63,094 nt of DNA from Verrucomicrobiaceae bacterium (GTDB taxonomy: Bacteria; Verrucomicrobiota; Verrucomicrobiia; Chthoniobacterales; Chthoniobacteraceae). The position numbers were made by a program, and so were the translations under genes. Below, in pieces: positions 45,441-52,768 of the stretch. The notes beneath the pieces are model-generated. The model was not told where the DNA came from. It did not search any database and saw only the letters and a list, made by a program, of their open reading frames with translations. The DNA is taken from NCBI GenBank assembly GCA_005791535.1, contig SXWH01000219.1, positions 1-63,094 of the forward strand, in the 5' to 3' direction. Each line of letters starts with the position of its first letter. The stretch's first letter is position 1.

Positions 45441-46391
45441 CTATCGTCCGCTTCCGACCGGAGTCAGTCCGTCCCGAGCCGGCGCGGGGATTCCGAGCCG
45501 CTCAAAACCATACCCAAGCAGCGTGGTCGAGTCGGTCCAAATACCCGGGCTATTCGTGCGAAGAACGACGGAAATCACCTCGCGTCCCCCGCGTGTCGCG
45601 GAGGAAACGAGCGTTTGCTGCGCTGCGCGGGTGAACCCTGTCTTGAGCCCCGTGCAGCCCGGAAATTTCCACAACAGCTTGTTGTGATTGCGGAGCTGTA
45701 CAAACTGGTCGCCCTTCAGCAGCCACGCTTCGGGAGTGGCCACAATCTCGCGAAAGAGCGGGTTCTTCATCGCGGCGAGCGAGATTTTTGCGAGGTCGTG
45801 CGCCGTGGTAAAGTGGTGTGGATCGTGAAGTCCGTGCGGGTTGGTAAAATGGGAGTTTGTCGCACCCAGTTCGCCCGCGCGCTTCGTCATGCGCTCGGCG
45901 AATGCCTCGACGCTTCCCGCATTGTCGCGTGCGAGGCACATGGCAACATCGTTCGCGCTTTTGAGCAGCAATGCATAAAGCAGATGCCGCCGGGGAAACT
46001 GCTCGCCCGGCTTAATCTCAAGCGCGCTCGGCTCAACCTTGGTATCAGCGATATCGACCGTCACCAGTTTGTCGAGTTCGCCCGCTTCAATGACCAGAAG
46101 CGCGGTGAGTATCTTCGTCGTGCTCGCGGGATACTGGATTTCGTCGGGATTCTTCTCGTAAAGGAAACCGCCGGACTCCATGTCGACGAGCACTGCGGAT
46201 TTGGCGGCAAGCGGAAGTTCGCCCGGTGCGATGGGTTCGGGCGACGCCGCAGGCTTGGCGACGGCAGCTTTTGTTTGAACAGCTTTCGCCGTGGATGTTT
46301 TCTTCGGAGCCGCCGCAGAGACGGCGAGAAAGCCGGGCATTAAAAGCGCGGCGCAGCAAAGGAGCAGATTACGTCGGAAGGATTTGGCCAT
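45441..46391 (-). CDS. dacA: D-alanyl-D-alanine carboxypeptidase (penicillin-binding protein, S11 family)
   Basis: A 316-residue exported enzyme that trims the terminal D-Ala from peptidoglycan stem peptides. After a signal peptide (1-28) and a low-complexity Ala/Lys/Pro linker to ~60, the three penicillin-binding motifs are in place: S90-T-T-K93 (PASTTKIL), S146-A-N148 (LKSANDV) and K251-T-G253 (GLKTGFT). The usual C-terminal beta domain of DacA is mostly absent, so this is a short form. Its start overlaps the end of the upstream amidohydrolase gene by 23 bp, so they are co-transcribed. It could be a related endopeptidase (PbpG type). Confidence 0.9.
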   Translation of the reverse strand: MAKSFRRNLLLCCAALLMPGFLAVSAAAPKKTSTAKAVQTKAAVAKPAASPEPIAPGELPLAAKSAVLVDMESGGFLYEKNPDEIQYPASTTKILTALLVIEAGELDKLVTVDIADTKVEPSALEIKPGEQFPRRHLLYALLLKSANDVAMCLARDNAGSVEAFAERMTKRAGELGATNSHFTNPHGLHDPHHFTTAHDLAKISLAAMKNPLFREIVATPEAWLLKGDQFVQLRNHNKLLWKFPGCTGLKTGFTRAAQQTLVSSATRGGREVISVVLRTNSPGIWTDSTTLLGYGFERLGIPAPARDGLTPVGSGR

Positions 46392-47595
46392 TTAACATCA
46401 TCCATCGCACGGGAGCCCGGTGAGCGAGCACGGCTGCATGGACTCCCGCGCTTGTATCGGCTACGGGAAAAGCAATCAAGTCTGCTGCCGCACCAATCGC
46501 AATTTTTCCGCCATCAAAACCAAGTGCGCGTGCACCATTGACGGTGGCAATTGCGACAATCTCCGCCGCATCCAAAGCCGGATGCGCCGTCGCGAGTCCG
46601 CGCATTTCGTCGAACATCGACAGGGAGTCCGTGCTCGCGAGGCTATCGGTCCCGAGGCAAAGATTCACGCCGGTAGCGCGAAGGCGCTCGAGTGGAAACA
46701 CCGCGTGGCGGAAATAGCGATGACTTCCCGGACAGTGCACGACCGAAGGCTTCGCCGGTAGCGCATCCAGAAGTGCGAAGTCCGAATCATCGAGCTCATT
46801 CATGTGCGCCAGAATCCAGCGCGAACCAAGGTCGACGTTGTGTGCAAGCTGGCCAAGCGGCGTATGGGAGTGGTGACAATCGTACATCCACCGTCCGAGT
46901 TTCAGCATGAAATCGTAAAGCTCACCGGTCGCCGATTTGAACATTTCCCATTCCTCGCGCGACTCTGCGACGTGCGTGGTCACCGGCATTCCAAGTTCGG
47001 TCGATGCGCGCGATGCGAGTTCAAACAGCGGCCCGCTTGCAGTGTAAGGCGCATGCGGACTGAGGCCAAATCCACCCAGCCATCCGGGGCGCTCAGGCTC
47101 GAAAAACGCTAGTGCACCAGCGACGGCATCCTCCGTCGAAAACCGATGCCGGATGTCGATCATCTCCATGAACCACCATGTTCGCAGCGGCGGGGGCGGC
47201 ATCCGCAGCATAAGCTCCGGAAATGACTCGATGTTTGCAACGGTGGTCGTGCCCCATTTCCGCAATTCCGAAAAGCCACGCTCAATCGCACCGAGGTAAT
47301 CCTCGTCGTGCAATGCGCGCTTGTGGGAATTGATTGCGCGAATCCATTCCGTGAAGCTTCGCTGCGGAGAAATCGCGTGGCGGAGCTGCGTGTAGTCGAG
47401 ATGGCAGTGCGCGTTGACGAGTCCGGGCATCAGCACCTGGCTGCCAAGCTCAACCGCCTCGCCATCGTGTCTGCGTCGGATTTCCTCGAATCCTCCGAAA
47501 TCGACGATCCGTGCGTTTTCAACCACGACGCCTCCATCACGGATGACCGGCGAGACAATTGGGAGAACGTGCTCTGCGCGAAGGATGACAGCCAC
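46369..47595 (-). CDS. Amidohydrolase (cytosine-deaminase/aminofutalosine-deaminase-like)
   Basis: A 408-residue metal-dependent hydrolase of the amidohydrolase superfamily. Metal ligands are H63 and H65 (NAHCHLDY), His in THVAESREE, and Asp in GTDSLAS, with the substrate-side CPGSHRYF motif. The pattern resembles the ATZ/TRZ group (chlorohydrolases, S-adenosylhomocysteine and aminodeoxyfutalosine deaminases). A role in the futalosine menaquinone route is possible, but no mqn gene is in the window. It starts 6 bp after the TatD-like gene and runs into dacA by 23 bp. Confidence 0.82.
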   Translation of the reverse strand: MAVILRAEHVLPIVSPVIRDGGVVVENARIVDFGGFEEIRRRHDGEAVELGSQVLMPGLVNAHCHLDYTQLRHAISPQRSFTEWIRAINSHKRALHDEDYLGAIERGFSELRKWGTTTVANIESFPELMLRMPPPPLRTWWFMEMIDIRHRFSTEDAVAGALAFFEPERPGWLGGFGLSPHAPYTASGPLFELASRASTELGMPVTTHVAESREEWEMFKSATGELYDFMLKLGRWMYDCHHSHTPLGQLAHNVDLGSRWILAHMNELDDSDFALLDALPAKPSVVHCPGSHRYFRHAVFPLERLRATGVNLCLGTDSLASTDSLSMFDEMRGLATAHPALDAAEIVAIATVNGARALGFDGGKIAIGAAADLIAFPVADTSAGVHAAVLAHRAPVRWMMLNGQILPT

Positions 47596-47601
47596 GCGCG
47601 A

Positions 47602-48402
47602 CTAGACCTTGAACCGCGGATTCTGCGACATGAAGCGCATCGGATTTCCAAATGTGACTGCCTCAATCCGCTCCTGCGACCAGCCGCGCTTCCGCATTTC
47701 CAGTGCGGTGCGCGGAACAGCAAGCGGAACGGAAATCCCCCAGTCGCATGCCGAGTTCATCCAGATTTGCTCGGCACCGTAGTTCTCCAAAATATCGATC
47801 GCTCGCGACGAGGTGCATTTCGACTCCGGATAAAGCGTCATGCCCGCCCACATGCCGGTATTGAGCACCATCTTGACGGTGTGCTCCTCCACGTGGTCGA
47901 TGATGACGCGGGCAGGATCGATCCGTCGGTCTGACTTCAGAACATCGAGGATCAACCGCGTGCCCTTGAGTTTGTCCTCAAGGTGCGGGGTGTGGACCAG
48001 AATCATCTGGTCGTGCCGCGCGGCGAGGTCCACGTGCCATTCGAGGACTTTCAGTTCGGTGCGCGTATTCTTGTTCAGGCCGATTTCTCCGATCCCGAGT
48101 ACGTTCGGGCGATCGAGAAATTCCGGAATGATGTCGATTACCTCCCGGGCAAGCTCCGAATCCTCGGACTCCTTCGGGTTGATGCACAGCCACGAATAAT
48201 GCGGAAGACCGAACTTCGCGGCCCGCTTCGGCTCGTAGTCGGTAAGCTGGCAGAAGTAGTCGTAAAACCCCTGCGCGCTGGAGCGATCAAATCCCGCCCA
48301 AAATGCCGGCTCGCAGACGGCCGCGCAGCCGGAGAGCGCCATCGCAGTGTAGTCGTCGGTCGTTCGGGACACCATGTGTCCGTGTGGTTCGATGTATCGC
48401 AC
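47602..48402 (-). CDS. TatD-family metal-dependent hydrolase
   Basis: A 266-residue TIM-barrel hydrolase. The N-terminal metal site is the HGH of IEPHGHMVSRTTDDY; further metal-site residues are E in GIGEIGLNK, the His in LVHTPH, the His in IIDHVEE, and D in SACDWG. The sequence recalls the TatD-like EboB protein of ebo (eustigmatophyte/bacterial orphan) operons, but I see no other ebo gene here. GTG 48402 (reading VRYIEPHGH) is chosen: the next in-frame ATG at 48375 would cut off the first metal site, and the open frame upstream overlaps the preceding gene. The substrate is unknown. Confidence 0.8.
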   Translation of the reverse strand: MRYIEPHGHMVSRTTDDYTAMALSGCAAVCEPAFWAGFDRSSAQGFYDYFCQLTDYEPKRAAKFGLPHYSWLCINPKESEDSELAREVIDIIPEFLDRPNVLGIGEIGLNKNTRTELKVLEWHVDLAARHDQMILVHTPHLEDKLKGTRLILDVLKSDRRIDPARVIIDHVEEHTVKMVLNTGMWAGMTLYPESKCTSSRAIDILENYGAEQIWMNSACDWGISVPLAVPRTALEMRKRGWSQERIEAVTFGNPMRFMSQNPRFKV

Positions 48403-48428
48403 AGTTTGAAAAAGGTTGGTTTCAGTGA

Positions 48429-48698
48429 CTACGAATTGACTACCGCCCACGCGCCGACAGCACCTTTGCCCGGAGCTTTGGCGATCGGCTCTTCCGTGGG
48501 ATCGCTCAGCGAGAGCAAGACGTTCCGAGCACGCTGCGGCTCGTTGCACGAAAGCTCGTTCATCGCACGCAAAAATGCCGCAAGTCGGAAATCAGCCTCG
48601 CCCGTTCCGCGATCGAGACGGTCGAGAAATGCGGCGATGTCGATGAGCTTCGCGCGCGCATCCATAAAATAAAGGTCCAGAAGTTCGTTCCGCGTCAT
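48429..48698 (-). CDS. Small helical protein of unknown function
   Basis: An 89-residue protein, MTRNELLDLYFMDARAKLI onward, with a predicted helical core (AAFLDRLDRGTGEADFRLAAFLRAM) and a Gly/Ala-rich tail. I do not recognise a named family. It stands 26 bp upstream of the TatD-like hydrolase on the same strand, so it is probably the first gene of the TatD - amidohydrolase - dacA set. ATG 48698 is preferred over a longer frame that begins in the terminator region before it. Confidence 0.65.
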   Translation of the reverse strand: MTRNELLDLYFMDARAKLIDIAAFLDRLDRGTGEADFRLAAFLRAMNELSCNEPQRARNVLLSLSDPTEEPIAKAPGKGAVGAWAVVNS

Positions 48699-48725
48699 GC
48701 CATGCAATTTGACGGGCAATCCCAC

Positions 48726-48765
48726 AGGAAGCAAGAAGGGCGGCGCACTTTTCGTACGCCGCCCT
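48726..48765 (-). terminator. Intrinsic terminator after the cytochrome b562-like gene
   Basis: A 9-bp perfect stem (AGGGCGGCG at 48737-48745, CGCCGCCCT at 48757-48765) with partial inner pairing is followed on the minus strand by TTCTTGCTTCC. It lies 25 bp past the stop of the cytochrome-like gene and separates it from the next minus-strand gene set. Confidence 0.65.
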
Positions 48766-48789
48766 CCTTTCAAATATCAGAACTGTCGT

Positions 48790-49209
48790 TTAGTCAGCCT
48801 TGAAAGCCTTGTGGCCGTCCTTCTTTCCGGCATTCAGCTTCTCGAGAATCTTGCCGACTTCGTCAGCCTTCTCTGCTTCAACAGCCGCCTTGAGAGCGTC
48901 GAGCTCCTTGATCGAAGCTTCCATGGCAGCTTTGTAGTCGGCAAGGAACTTGGCTTTGTCCGCAGCCGGCACGTCCTTGGTCTTGGCGGGCTCGAGCTTG
49001 GCGGCGGCTTCAAAGGCGGCCTTGATATCGGCGACCTTGGAGGCCAGATCCTTAGTTACTTTGCCTTCCTTCTGAGCGCGGCCAATCGCCTTCAACGCCT
49101 TGCTGGCTTTTTCCATCTCCTTGCCAAGCGGCGTTTCTTCCTCTGCGAAAGCAGGAACGGTGATTGCGAGCGCGAGCACGGCGGCGGTGAACAGGTGTTT
49201 GAGTTTCAT
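48790..49209 (-). CDS. Cytochrome b562-like periplasmic four-helix protein
   Basis: A 139-residue exported protein. A signal peptide (1-22, ending PAFA) is followed by ~117 residues predicted as four helices, rich in Lys/Ala/Glu. The pattern follows cytochrome b562: a Met in helix 1 (LGKEMEKASKALKAIGRA, M32 of the precursor) and a His in helix 4 (LNAGKKDGHKAF, H133). In E. coli b562 the axial haem ligands are a Met near the start and a His near the end, 95 residues apart, against 101 here. No CxxCH is present, so haem would be non-covalent. This is inference from pattern; it could be a ligand-free relative. It has its own promoter and terminator. Confidence 0.7.
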   Translation of the reverse strand: MKLKHLFTAAVLALAITVPAFAEEETPLGKEMEKASKALKAIGRAQKEGKVTKDLASKVADIKAAFEAAAKLEPAKTKDVPAADKAKFLADYKAAMEASIKELDALKAAVEAEKADEVGKILEKLNAGKKDGHKAFKAD

Positions 49210-49283
49210 CTGGATGTAGAATTGTTGTTTGTTTGTTTGAGTTGCAAACGCTCCGACCCGGAAGGCGGCCCGTTTGTTAGATG

Positions 49284-49313
49284 CATAGACGACAGAGCCG
49301 CCCGTTTAGTCAA
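49284..49313 (-). promoter_or_regulatory. Candidate promoter for the cytochrome b562-like gene
   Basis: TTGACT (49308-49313 on the minus strand) and TCTATG (49284-49289) are separated by 18 bases. The -35 box matches the consensus in five of six positions. The leader downstream contains a CAAACAAACAAACAAC stretch and no Shine-Dalgarno. Confidence 0.45.
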
Positions 49314-49359
49314 AAAATCTTTTTGAAAATCCGGCGCCGACGGGAATCGGCGGTGTAAA

Positions 49360-50025
49360 TCACGCTGGCCGTGCGCAGCAGCAGCCCTGCTCCCGAATGC
49401 CGCAGCAAAGCGGTACTGCAGCCAGCGCGCCAATCACCGGCGCCGTGAGATACACCCACAAATGCTGGAGGTTTCCTCCCACAACCGCCGGCGCAAGCGA
49501 CCGCGCGGGATTCATGGATGCGCCGCAAATCGGCCCGGCAAACATCGCTTCCAGCGCGATCACGGAACCAATTGCGATGCCCGCAGTAATCCCCTTCTCT
49601 TTCGCGCCGGTGCTGACGCTCAAAATCACGAACATGAGCAGGGCGGTGAGAATCACTTCCAGCACGAAGCTTTGCATAGCCGTTCCCGTGGGGAGCGTGG
49701 CGCCGAGTTTTGCGTCCATCGGAAAGAGCACACGCAACGTACTGCTCGCAGCGAAGGCTCCCGCAATTTGCGCAGCGATGTATGGCGGCACTTCGCTCCA
49801 GTTTGTTCGGCGCGCCGCAGCAAAAGCGATGGTGACGGCGGGATTCAGATGCGCGCCGCTTACGTCACCCAGCGCATAAATCATCGCGAGCACGATCAGG
49901 CCAAACGTTATCGCGATTCCCGCGTGGCCGATGGCTCCGTTGCTCGCGTTGTTGATAACGATCGCGCCGGTACCCGCAAATACGAGCGCGAACGTTCCGA
50001 GGAATTCTCCGAGTAACTTCTTCAT
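49360..50025 (-). CDS. Aquaporin (MIP family channel)
   Basis: A 221-residue membrane channel with six helices and two half-helices. Both NPA boxes are intact: N61-P-A63 (HLNPAVT) and N172-P-A174 (SMNPARS), the latter followed by the pore Arg of the selectivity filter (R175). It probably passes water and perhaps glycerol or another small neutral solute. The C-terminal tail is unusually rich in Cys (CCGIREQGCCCARPA), which could respond to metal or redox. ATG 50025 (MKKLLGEFLG) is chosen; the frame open to 50310 overlaps the UBact gene on the other strand and has no helix. Confidence 0.92.
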   Translation of the reverse strand: MKKLLGEFLGTFALVFAGTGAIVINNASNGAIGHAGIAITFGLIVLAMIYALGDVSGAHLNPAVTIAFAAARRTNWSEVPPYIAAQIAGAFAASSTLRVLFPMDAKLGATLPTGTAMQSFVLEVILTALLMFVILSVSTGAKEKGITAGIAIGSVIALEAMFAGPICGASMNPARSLAPAVVGGNLQHLWVYLTAPVIGALAAVPLCCGIREQGCCCARPA

Positions 50026-50081
50026 GAACGATGCACTAACGCAGCGCAGACGGACCGGCAAGATTTCGTCCGATTCCATGT

Positions 50082-50109
50082 TTGCAAACTCACCGACCAC
50101 AGCTACGAT
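50082..50109 (+). promoter_or_regulatory. Candidate promoter for the UBact-prcB operon
   Basis: TTGCAA (50082-50087) and TACGAT (50104-50109) are separated by 16 bases. A start seven bases after the -10 box would fall at or next to the ATG at 50117, giving a nearly leaderless mRNA. The whole divergent region with the aquaporin gene is only 91 bp. Confidence 0.35.
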
Positions 50110-50116
50110 TACAAAC

Positions 50117-50293
50117 ATGCCAGATCGGATGCAAAAACCAACCGGACCGGCGCCGTGGGAACCCAAACAGGGCGACGGCGATGGCCCCAAGTCACCGGAC
50201 GTCAAGAAGCCCGAAACAAAAAGCATTCTCGAGCGGATGCGGAAGGTCGACCCCGACCAGGCCCGCCGATACAAGCAGCGCACCGGACAGTAG
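50117..50293 (+). CDS. ubact: UBact, ubiquitin/Pup-like protein modifier
   Basis: A 58-residue, highly charged protein with a disordered Pro/Gly/Asp N-terminus (residues 1-34) and a helix-forming C-terminus ending VDPDQARRYKQRTGQ. The final Gly-Gln matches Pup and UBact, whose C-terminal residue (Gln deamidated to Glu, or Glu directly) is joined to target lysines. The C-terminal half of Pup binds the proteasomal ATPase coiled coil, and the corresponding helix is present here. It lies 4 bp from a proteasome beta gene, which strongly supports the call. The ATG at 50117 gives the known size; the frame open upstream is a shadow of the divergent aquaporin gene. Confidence 0.88.
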   Translation: MPDRMQKPTGPAPWEPKQGDGDGPKSPDVKKPETKSILERMRKVDPDQARRYKQRTGQ

Positions 50294-50297
50294 CGCG

Positions 50298-51107
50298 ATG
50301 CACCAGCCAAGCGCTCCCATTTCGCTCACGGACCCGACGGCGCCGGATTTCGCGACACTGCTCCAGCGCTCCGGCCTTTATCCAAAGGCGCCCGCGGAGT
50401 TTCACGCCACGACATCACTTCAACCGACGCACGCGACAACCATTCTCGCGTTCAAATTTGCAGACGGCGTCCTCGTTGCCGGCGACCGCCGCGCGACTGC
50501 GGGAAATATGATCATGTATGACCGCGCCGACAAGGTTTTGGAGATTGACCGTCATTCCCTGATGGCGATTGCCGGCGTTCCGGCTACCGCATGGGAAATG
50601 GCGCGCGTGCTTGAGCACAGCTTCCATTTTTTCCGGCGCAGCCAGCTCGCGGAAATGAGCATCGAAGGAAAAGTCCGCGCGCTCTCAAAGCTGCTGCGCG
50701 ACAACCTCGGCTTCGTGCTTCAGGGCGTCGGCGTGGTCGTGCCCATCTTCGCCACCTACGATGCCGTTGCAGATTGTCCGCGCGTGTATTTCTACGATGC
50801 AATGGGAGCGGGATTTGAAGCGGCGGAGTTCTCCGCAACGGGAAGCGGAAGCCCGGCCGTGCGCGCCGTGCTCCACTACGAAAATACTTACGGCAAACGA
50901 CCGCTGAAAAAGCTCCGCGCCAGCGATGCCACGCTCCTCGCACTTCGCGCACTCGATACCGCGGCAGAGGCGGACTCGGCGACCGGCGGCGTGGATCGAA
51001 GAGCGAAAGTTTTTCCCATCGTAAAACTGATCACGAAGGACGGCATCGCAACCCTGCCGGAGGCGCGGCTCGCGAAACTCTATCGCGGCAATCTCTCGAC
51101 AAGCTAG
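50298..51107 (+). CDS. prcB: 20S proteasome beta subunit
   Basis: A 269-residue protein with a 46-residue propeptide ending at A46, then mature Thr1 = T47 (HATTILAFKF). The catalytic set is complete in mature numbering: T1, D17 (AGDRR) and K33 (DKVLEI), plus the SGS-type Gly/Ser-rich loop near 177 (ATGSGSPAVRAV). This is an actinobacterial-type PrcB, not HslV: it has the propeptide and longer length. With UBact it predicts tag-directed proteolysis. The ATG is 4 bp after the UBact stop, and tauE follows with no gap. No alpha subunit gene (prcA) lies next to it. Confidence 0.93.
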   Translation: MHQPSAPISLTDPTAPDFATLLQRSGLYPKAPAEFHATTSLQPTHATTILAFKFADGVLVAGDRRATAGNMIMYDRADKVLEIDRHSLMAIAGVPATAWEMARVLEHSFHFFRRSQLAEMSIEGKVRALSKLLRDNLGFVLQGVGVVVPIFATYDAVADCPRVYFYDAMGAGFEAAEFSATGSGSPAVRAVLHYENTYGKRPLKKLRASDATLLALRALDTAAEADSATGGVDRRAKVFPIVKLITKDGIATLPEARLAKLYRGNLSTS

Positions 51108-51875
51108 ATGCCCGAATTGACGACGTTCCAGTGGGTGCTTGCCGTCATCGCAGCGCTCGGCATCGGCGTTTCGAAGAGCGGCTTCGCGGGCGTGAGCCTC
51201 GTCCACGTGCTAGTGATGGCGCATATCTTCGGCGACCGCCTTTCCACCGGCGTCGTGCTGCCGATGCTTGTCGCGGGCGACATTTGCGCGGTGCTCGCTT
51301 TCAAGCGGCACGCCATTTGGAAACATGTCGGCCGCACACTGCCGATCGCCTGCATCGGCGTGGCGCTCGGAACGTGGCTGATGACGATCGTCCCCGATAC
51401 CGCCTACAAGCCGTTCATCGGCTGGACCGTCCTCGTGCTCGTGGTTCTTCAACTCTGGCGGATGTGGAAACCGGCAATGTTCGAGACCGTGCCGCATTCA
51501 TGGCCGTTTGCCGCGGCGATGGGGATGCTTGCGGGAATCACGACGATGATGGCCAACGCCGCCGGGCCCGTCATGGGACTCTACTTCCTCGCAGTGGGGC
51601 TCCCAAAATACCAGCTCACCGGCACGAGCGCGTGGTTTTTTCTGATCATCAATGTCTTCAAAATTCCGTTCAGTGCGGGACTCGGGCTGATCCACGCGCA
51701 GACGCTGATGTTCAATGCCGTGCTCGTTCCGGGAATTGTCGCCGGGCTGTTCCTCGGCCGCTGGCTGCTCGCCCATGTGCCGCAGCGACTGTTCGACGGA
51801 CTCATTCTCGCCTTCGCAGCGATCGCGGCGCTGATGCGCACGGGCTTTTTCGCGTGGGTTCAGTCCCTAATTTAA
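51108..51875 (+). CDS. TauE/SafE family sulfite/anion exporter-like permease
   Basis: A 255-residue membrane protein with about eight helices. The TauE/SafE repeat signature is visible twice: GIGVSKSGFAGVSLVHV near the N-terminus and GMLAGITTMMANAAGPVMGLYFL in the second half. These proteins are linked to sulfite, sulfoacetate or other anion export. The ATG is directly after the prcB stop, so it is transcribed with the proteasome gene; I see no functional link. Its end overlaps the convergent yqgE gene by 9 bp. Confidence 0.87.
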   Translation: MPELTTFQWVLAVIAALGIGVSKSGFAGVSLVHVLVMAHIFGDRLSTGVVLPMLVAGDICAVLAFKRHAIWKHVGRTLPIACIGVALGTWLMTIVPDTAYKPFIGWTVLVLVVLQLWRMWKPAMFETVPHSWPFAAAMGMLAGITTMMANAAGPVMGLYFLAVGLPKYQLTGTSAWFFLIINVFKIPFSAGLGLIHAQTLMFNAVLVPGIVAGLFLGRWLLAHVPQRLFDGLILAFAAIAALMRTGFFAWVQSLI

Positions 51876-52430
51876 ACCGGGTTCGTCCGGCGCTTCGGCG
51901 ACGAGTTTGAACCATGGGCCGAAAGTGCTCGTCATCTCCCGCCAGATGCGCGGTGCACGCTCAACTTCGAGCACTTCCTCCTTATCTGCCTTGCGCACGA
52001 GCCACGCACGCTGCGCGAGTTCACCCTCGATTTGCCCGCCCGTCCATCCGCTGTAGCCAATGAACGCGCGGACCGTGTGATCTTTTGCGACGGTGAGATG
52101 CGCGGCTTCCTCCAGGGAAATGTGATGCCGGCATTCGATGAGGCGTTTCTCCGGATTCCATCGAAATGCTGCGAGAAGCATTTTATCCGGCTCCACCGGC
52201 CCGCCGTTGAGCACCGGCACCCGCGCAAGCTGCCCGAGCGGCTGGTCCTCCAGCAATTCACCGACCAGCTTGCCCATCGGACGATTTAGCACGAGCCCGA
52301 AGCTCCCAGTTTTCGCATCATGATCGGCGAGGAAAATCACCGTTCTCCGAAACGTCGCCTCCGTAAGGCTTGGGTGGGCAATCAGAAAACTGCCCGACAA
52401 AGTCAGCGATGTAGAAACCGATTCTCGCAC
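51867..52430 (-). CDS. YqgE/AlgH family protein
   Basis: A 187-residue cytoplasmic protein of the YqgE/AlgH (DUF179) family. The family order is clear: LSGSFLIAHPSL, FRRTVIFLADHD, GSFGLVLNRPM, VLNGGPVEPDKMLL, and the Gly/Trp segment AFIGYSGWTGGQIEGEL. Its biochemical role is unproven; it has been tied to transcription regulation in pseudomonads. The start is a GTG at 52430; a TTG nearer the LSGSF motif is a possible alternative. It converges on tauE with a 9-bp overlap. Confidence 0.9.
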   Translation of the reverse strand: MRESVSTSLTLSGSFLIAHPSLTEATFRRTVIFLADHDAKTGSFGLVLNRPMGKLVGELLEDQPLGQLARVPVLNGGPVEPDKMLLAAFRWNPEKRLIECRHHISLEEAAHLTVAKDHTVRAFIGYSGWTGGQIEGELAQRAWLVRKADKEEVLEVERAPRIWREMTSTFGPWFKLVAEAPDEPGLN

Positions 52431-52768
52431 CGCCGAAAGCTAGCACGCAGGAATTTTTCGTCCAACTGTTCCGCCAGTTCGTCCGGCAATTAAGCGCAAC
52501 GGAAACCATCGAATCGCACAGGCGGAACAAGGAAACCGGACACCCCGGACGACGATCAACCCCAGCCAGAACGTGGAATCCACCGATCACCGCAGATAAA
52601 GCTGCCCCAAAATGGGGGAGCCGCGACAAAAAATTACCGTTGCCCAGCCAATCCGCGCGAAGATGCTAAATTCACAGGCGAACCAGATATGAGCTTCCTG
52701 CCGGAAACCGATCACCCGCATCCCGTTCGCATTCACCAACTGCAATTACAAACCGACCATTCTCTCAC
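52431..52768 (+). other. 338-bp intergenic region before the PEP-CTERM giant
   Basis: The region has no convincing gene; a minus-strand frame at 52318-52629 is a shadow extending out of yqgE. It holds a short CCCC-AAAAT-GGGG hairpin at about 52605-52617 and the candidate promoter below. The last 100 bases would be the leader of the large gene and have no Shine-Dalgarno before ATG 52769. Confidence 0.6.
52640..52669 (+). promoter_or_regulatory. Candidate promoter for the PEP-CTERM giant
   Basis: TTGCCC (52640-52645) and TGCTAA (52664-52669) are separated by 18 bases. Both boxes are only partial matches. It would give a leader of about 92 bases. Confidence 0.3.

Noticed and set aside
49931-50116. 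Longer UBact protein of 120 residues
   Set aside because: The added N-terminus is the antisense of the aquaporin gene; the 58-residue form has the known size and composition of UBact.
50298-51107. HslV instead of PrcB
   Set aside because: HslV is about 175 residues with Thr near the N-terminus; this protein has a 46-residue propeptide, is 269 residues long and follows a UBact gene, with no hslU nearby.
52318-52629. 103-codon minus-strand ORF upstream of yqgE
   Set aside because: It overlaps the yqgE start in another frame, has no recognisable domain and no start signal.
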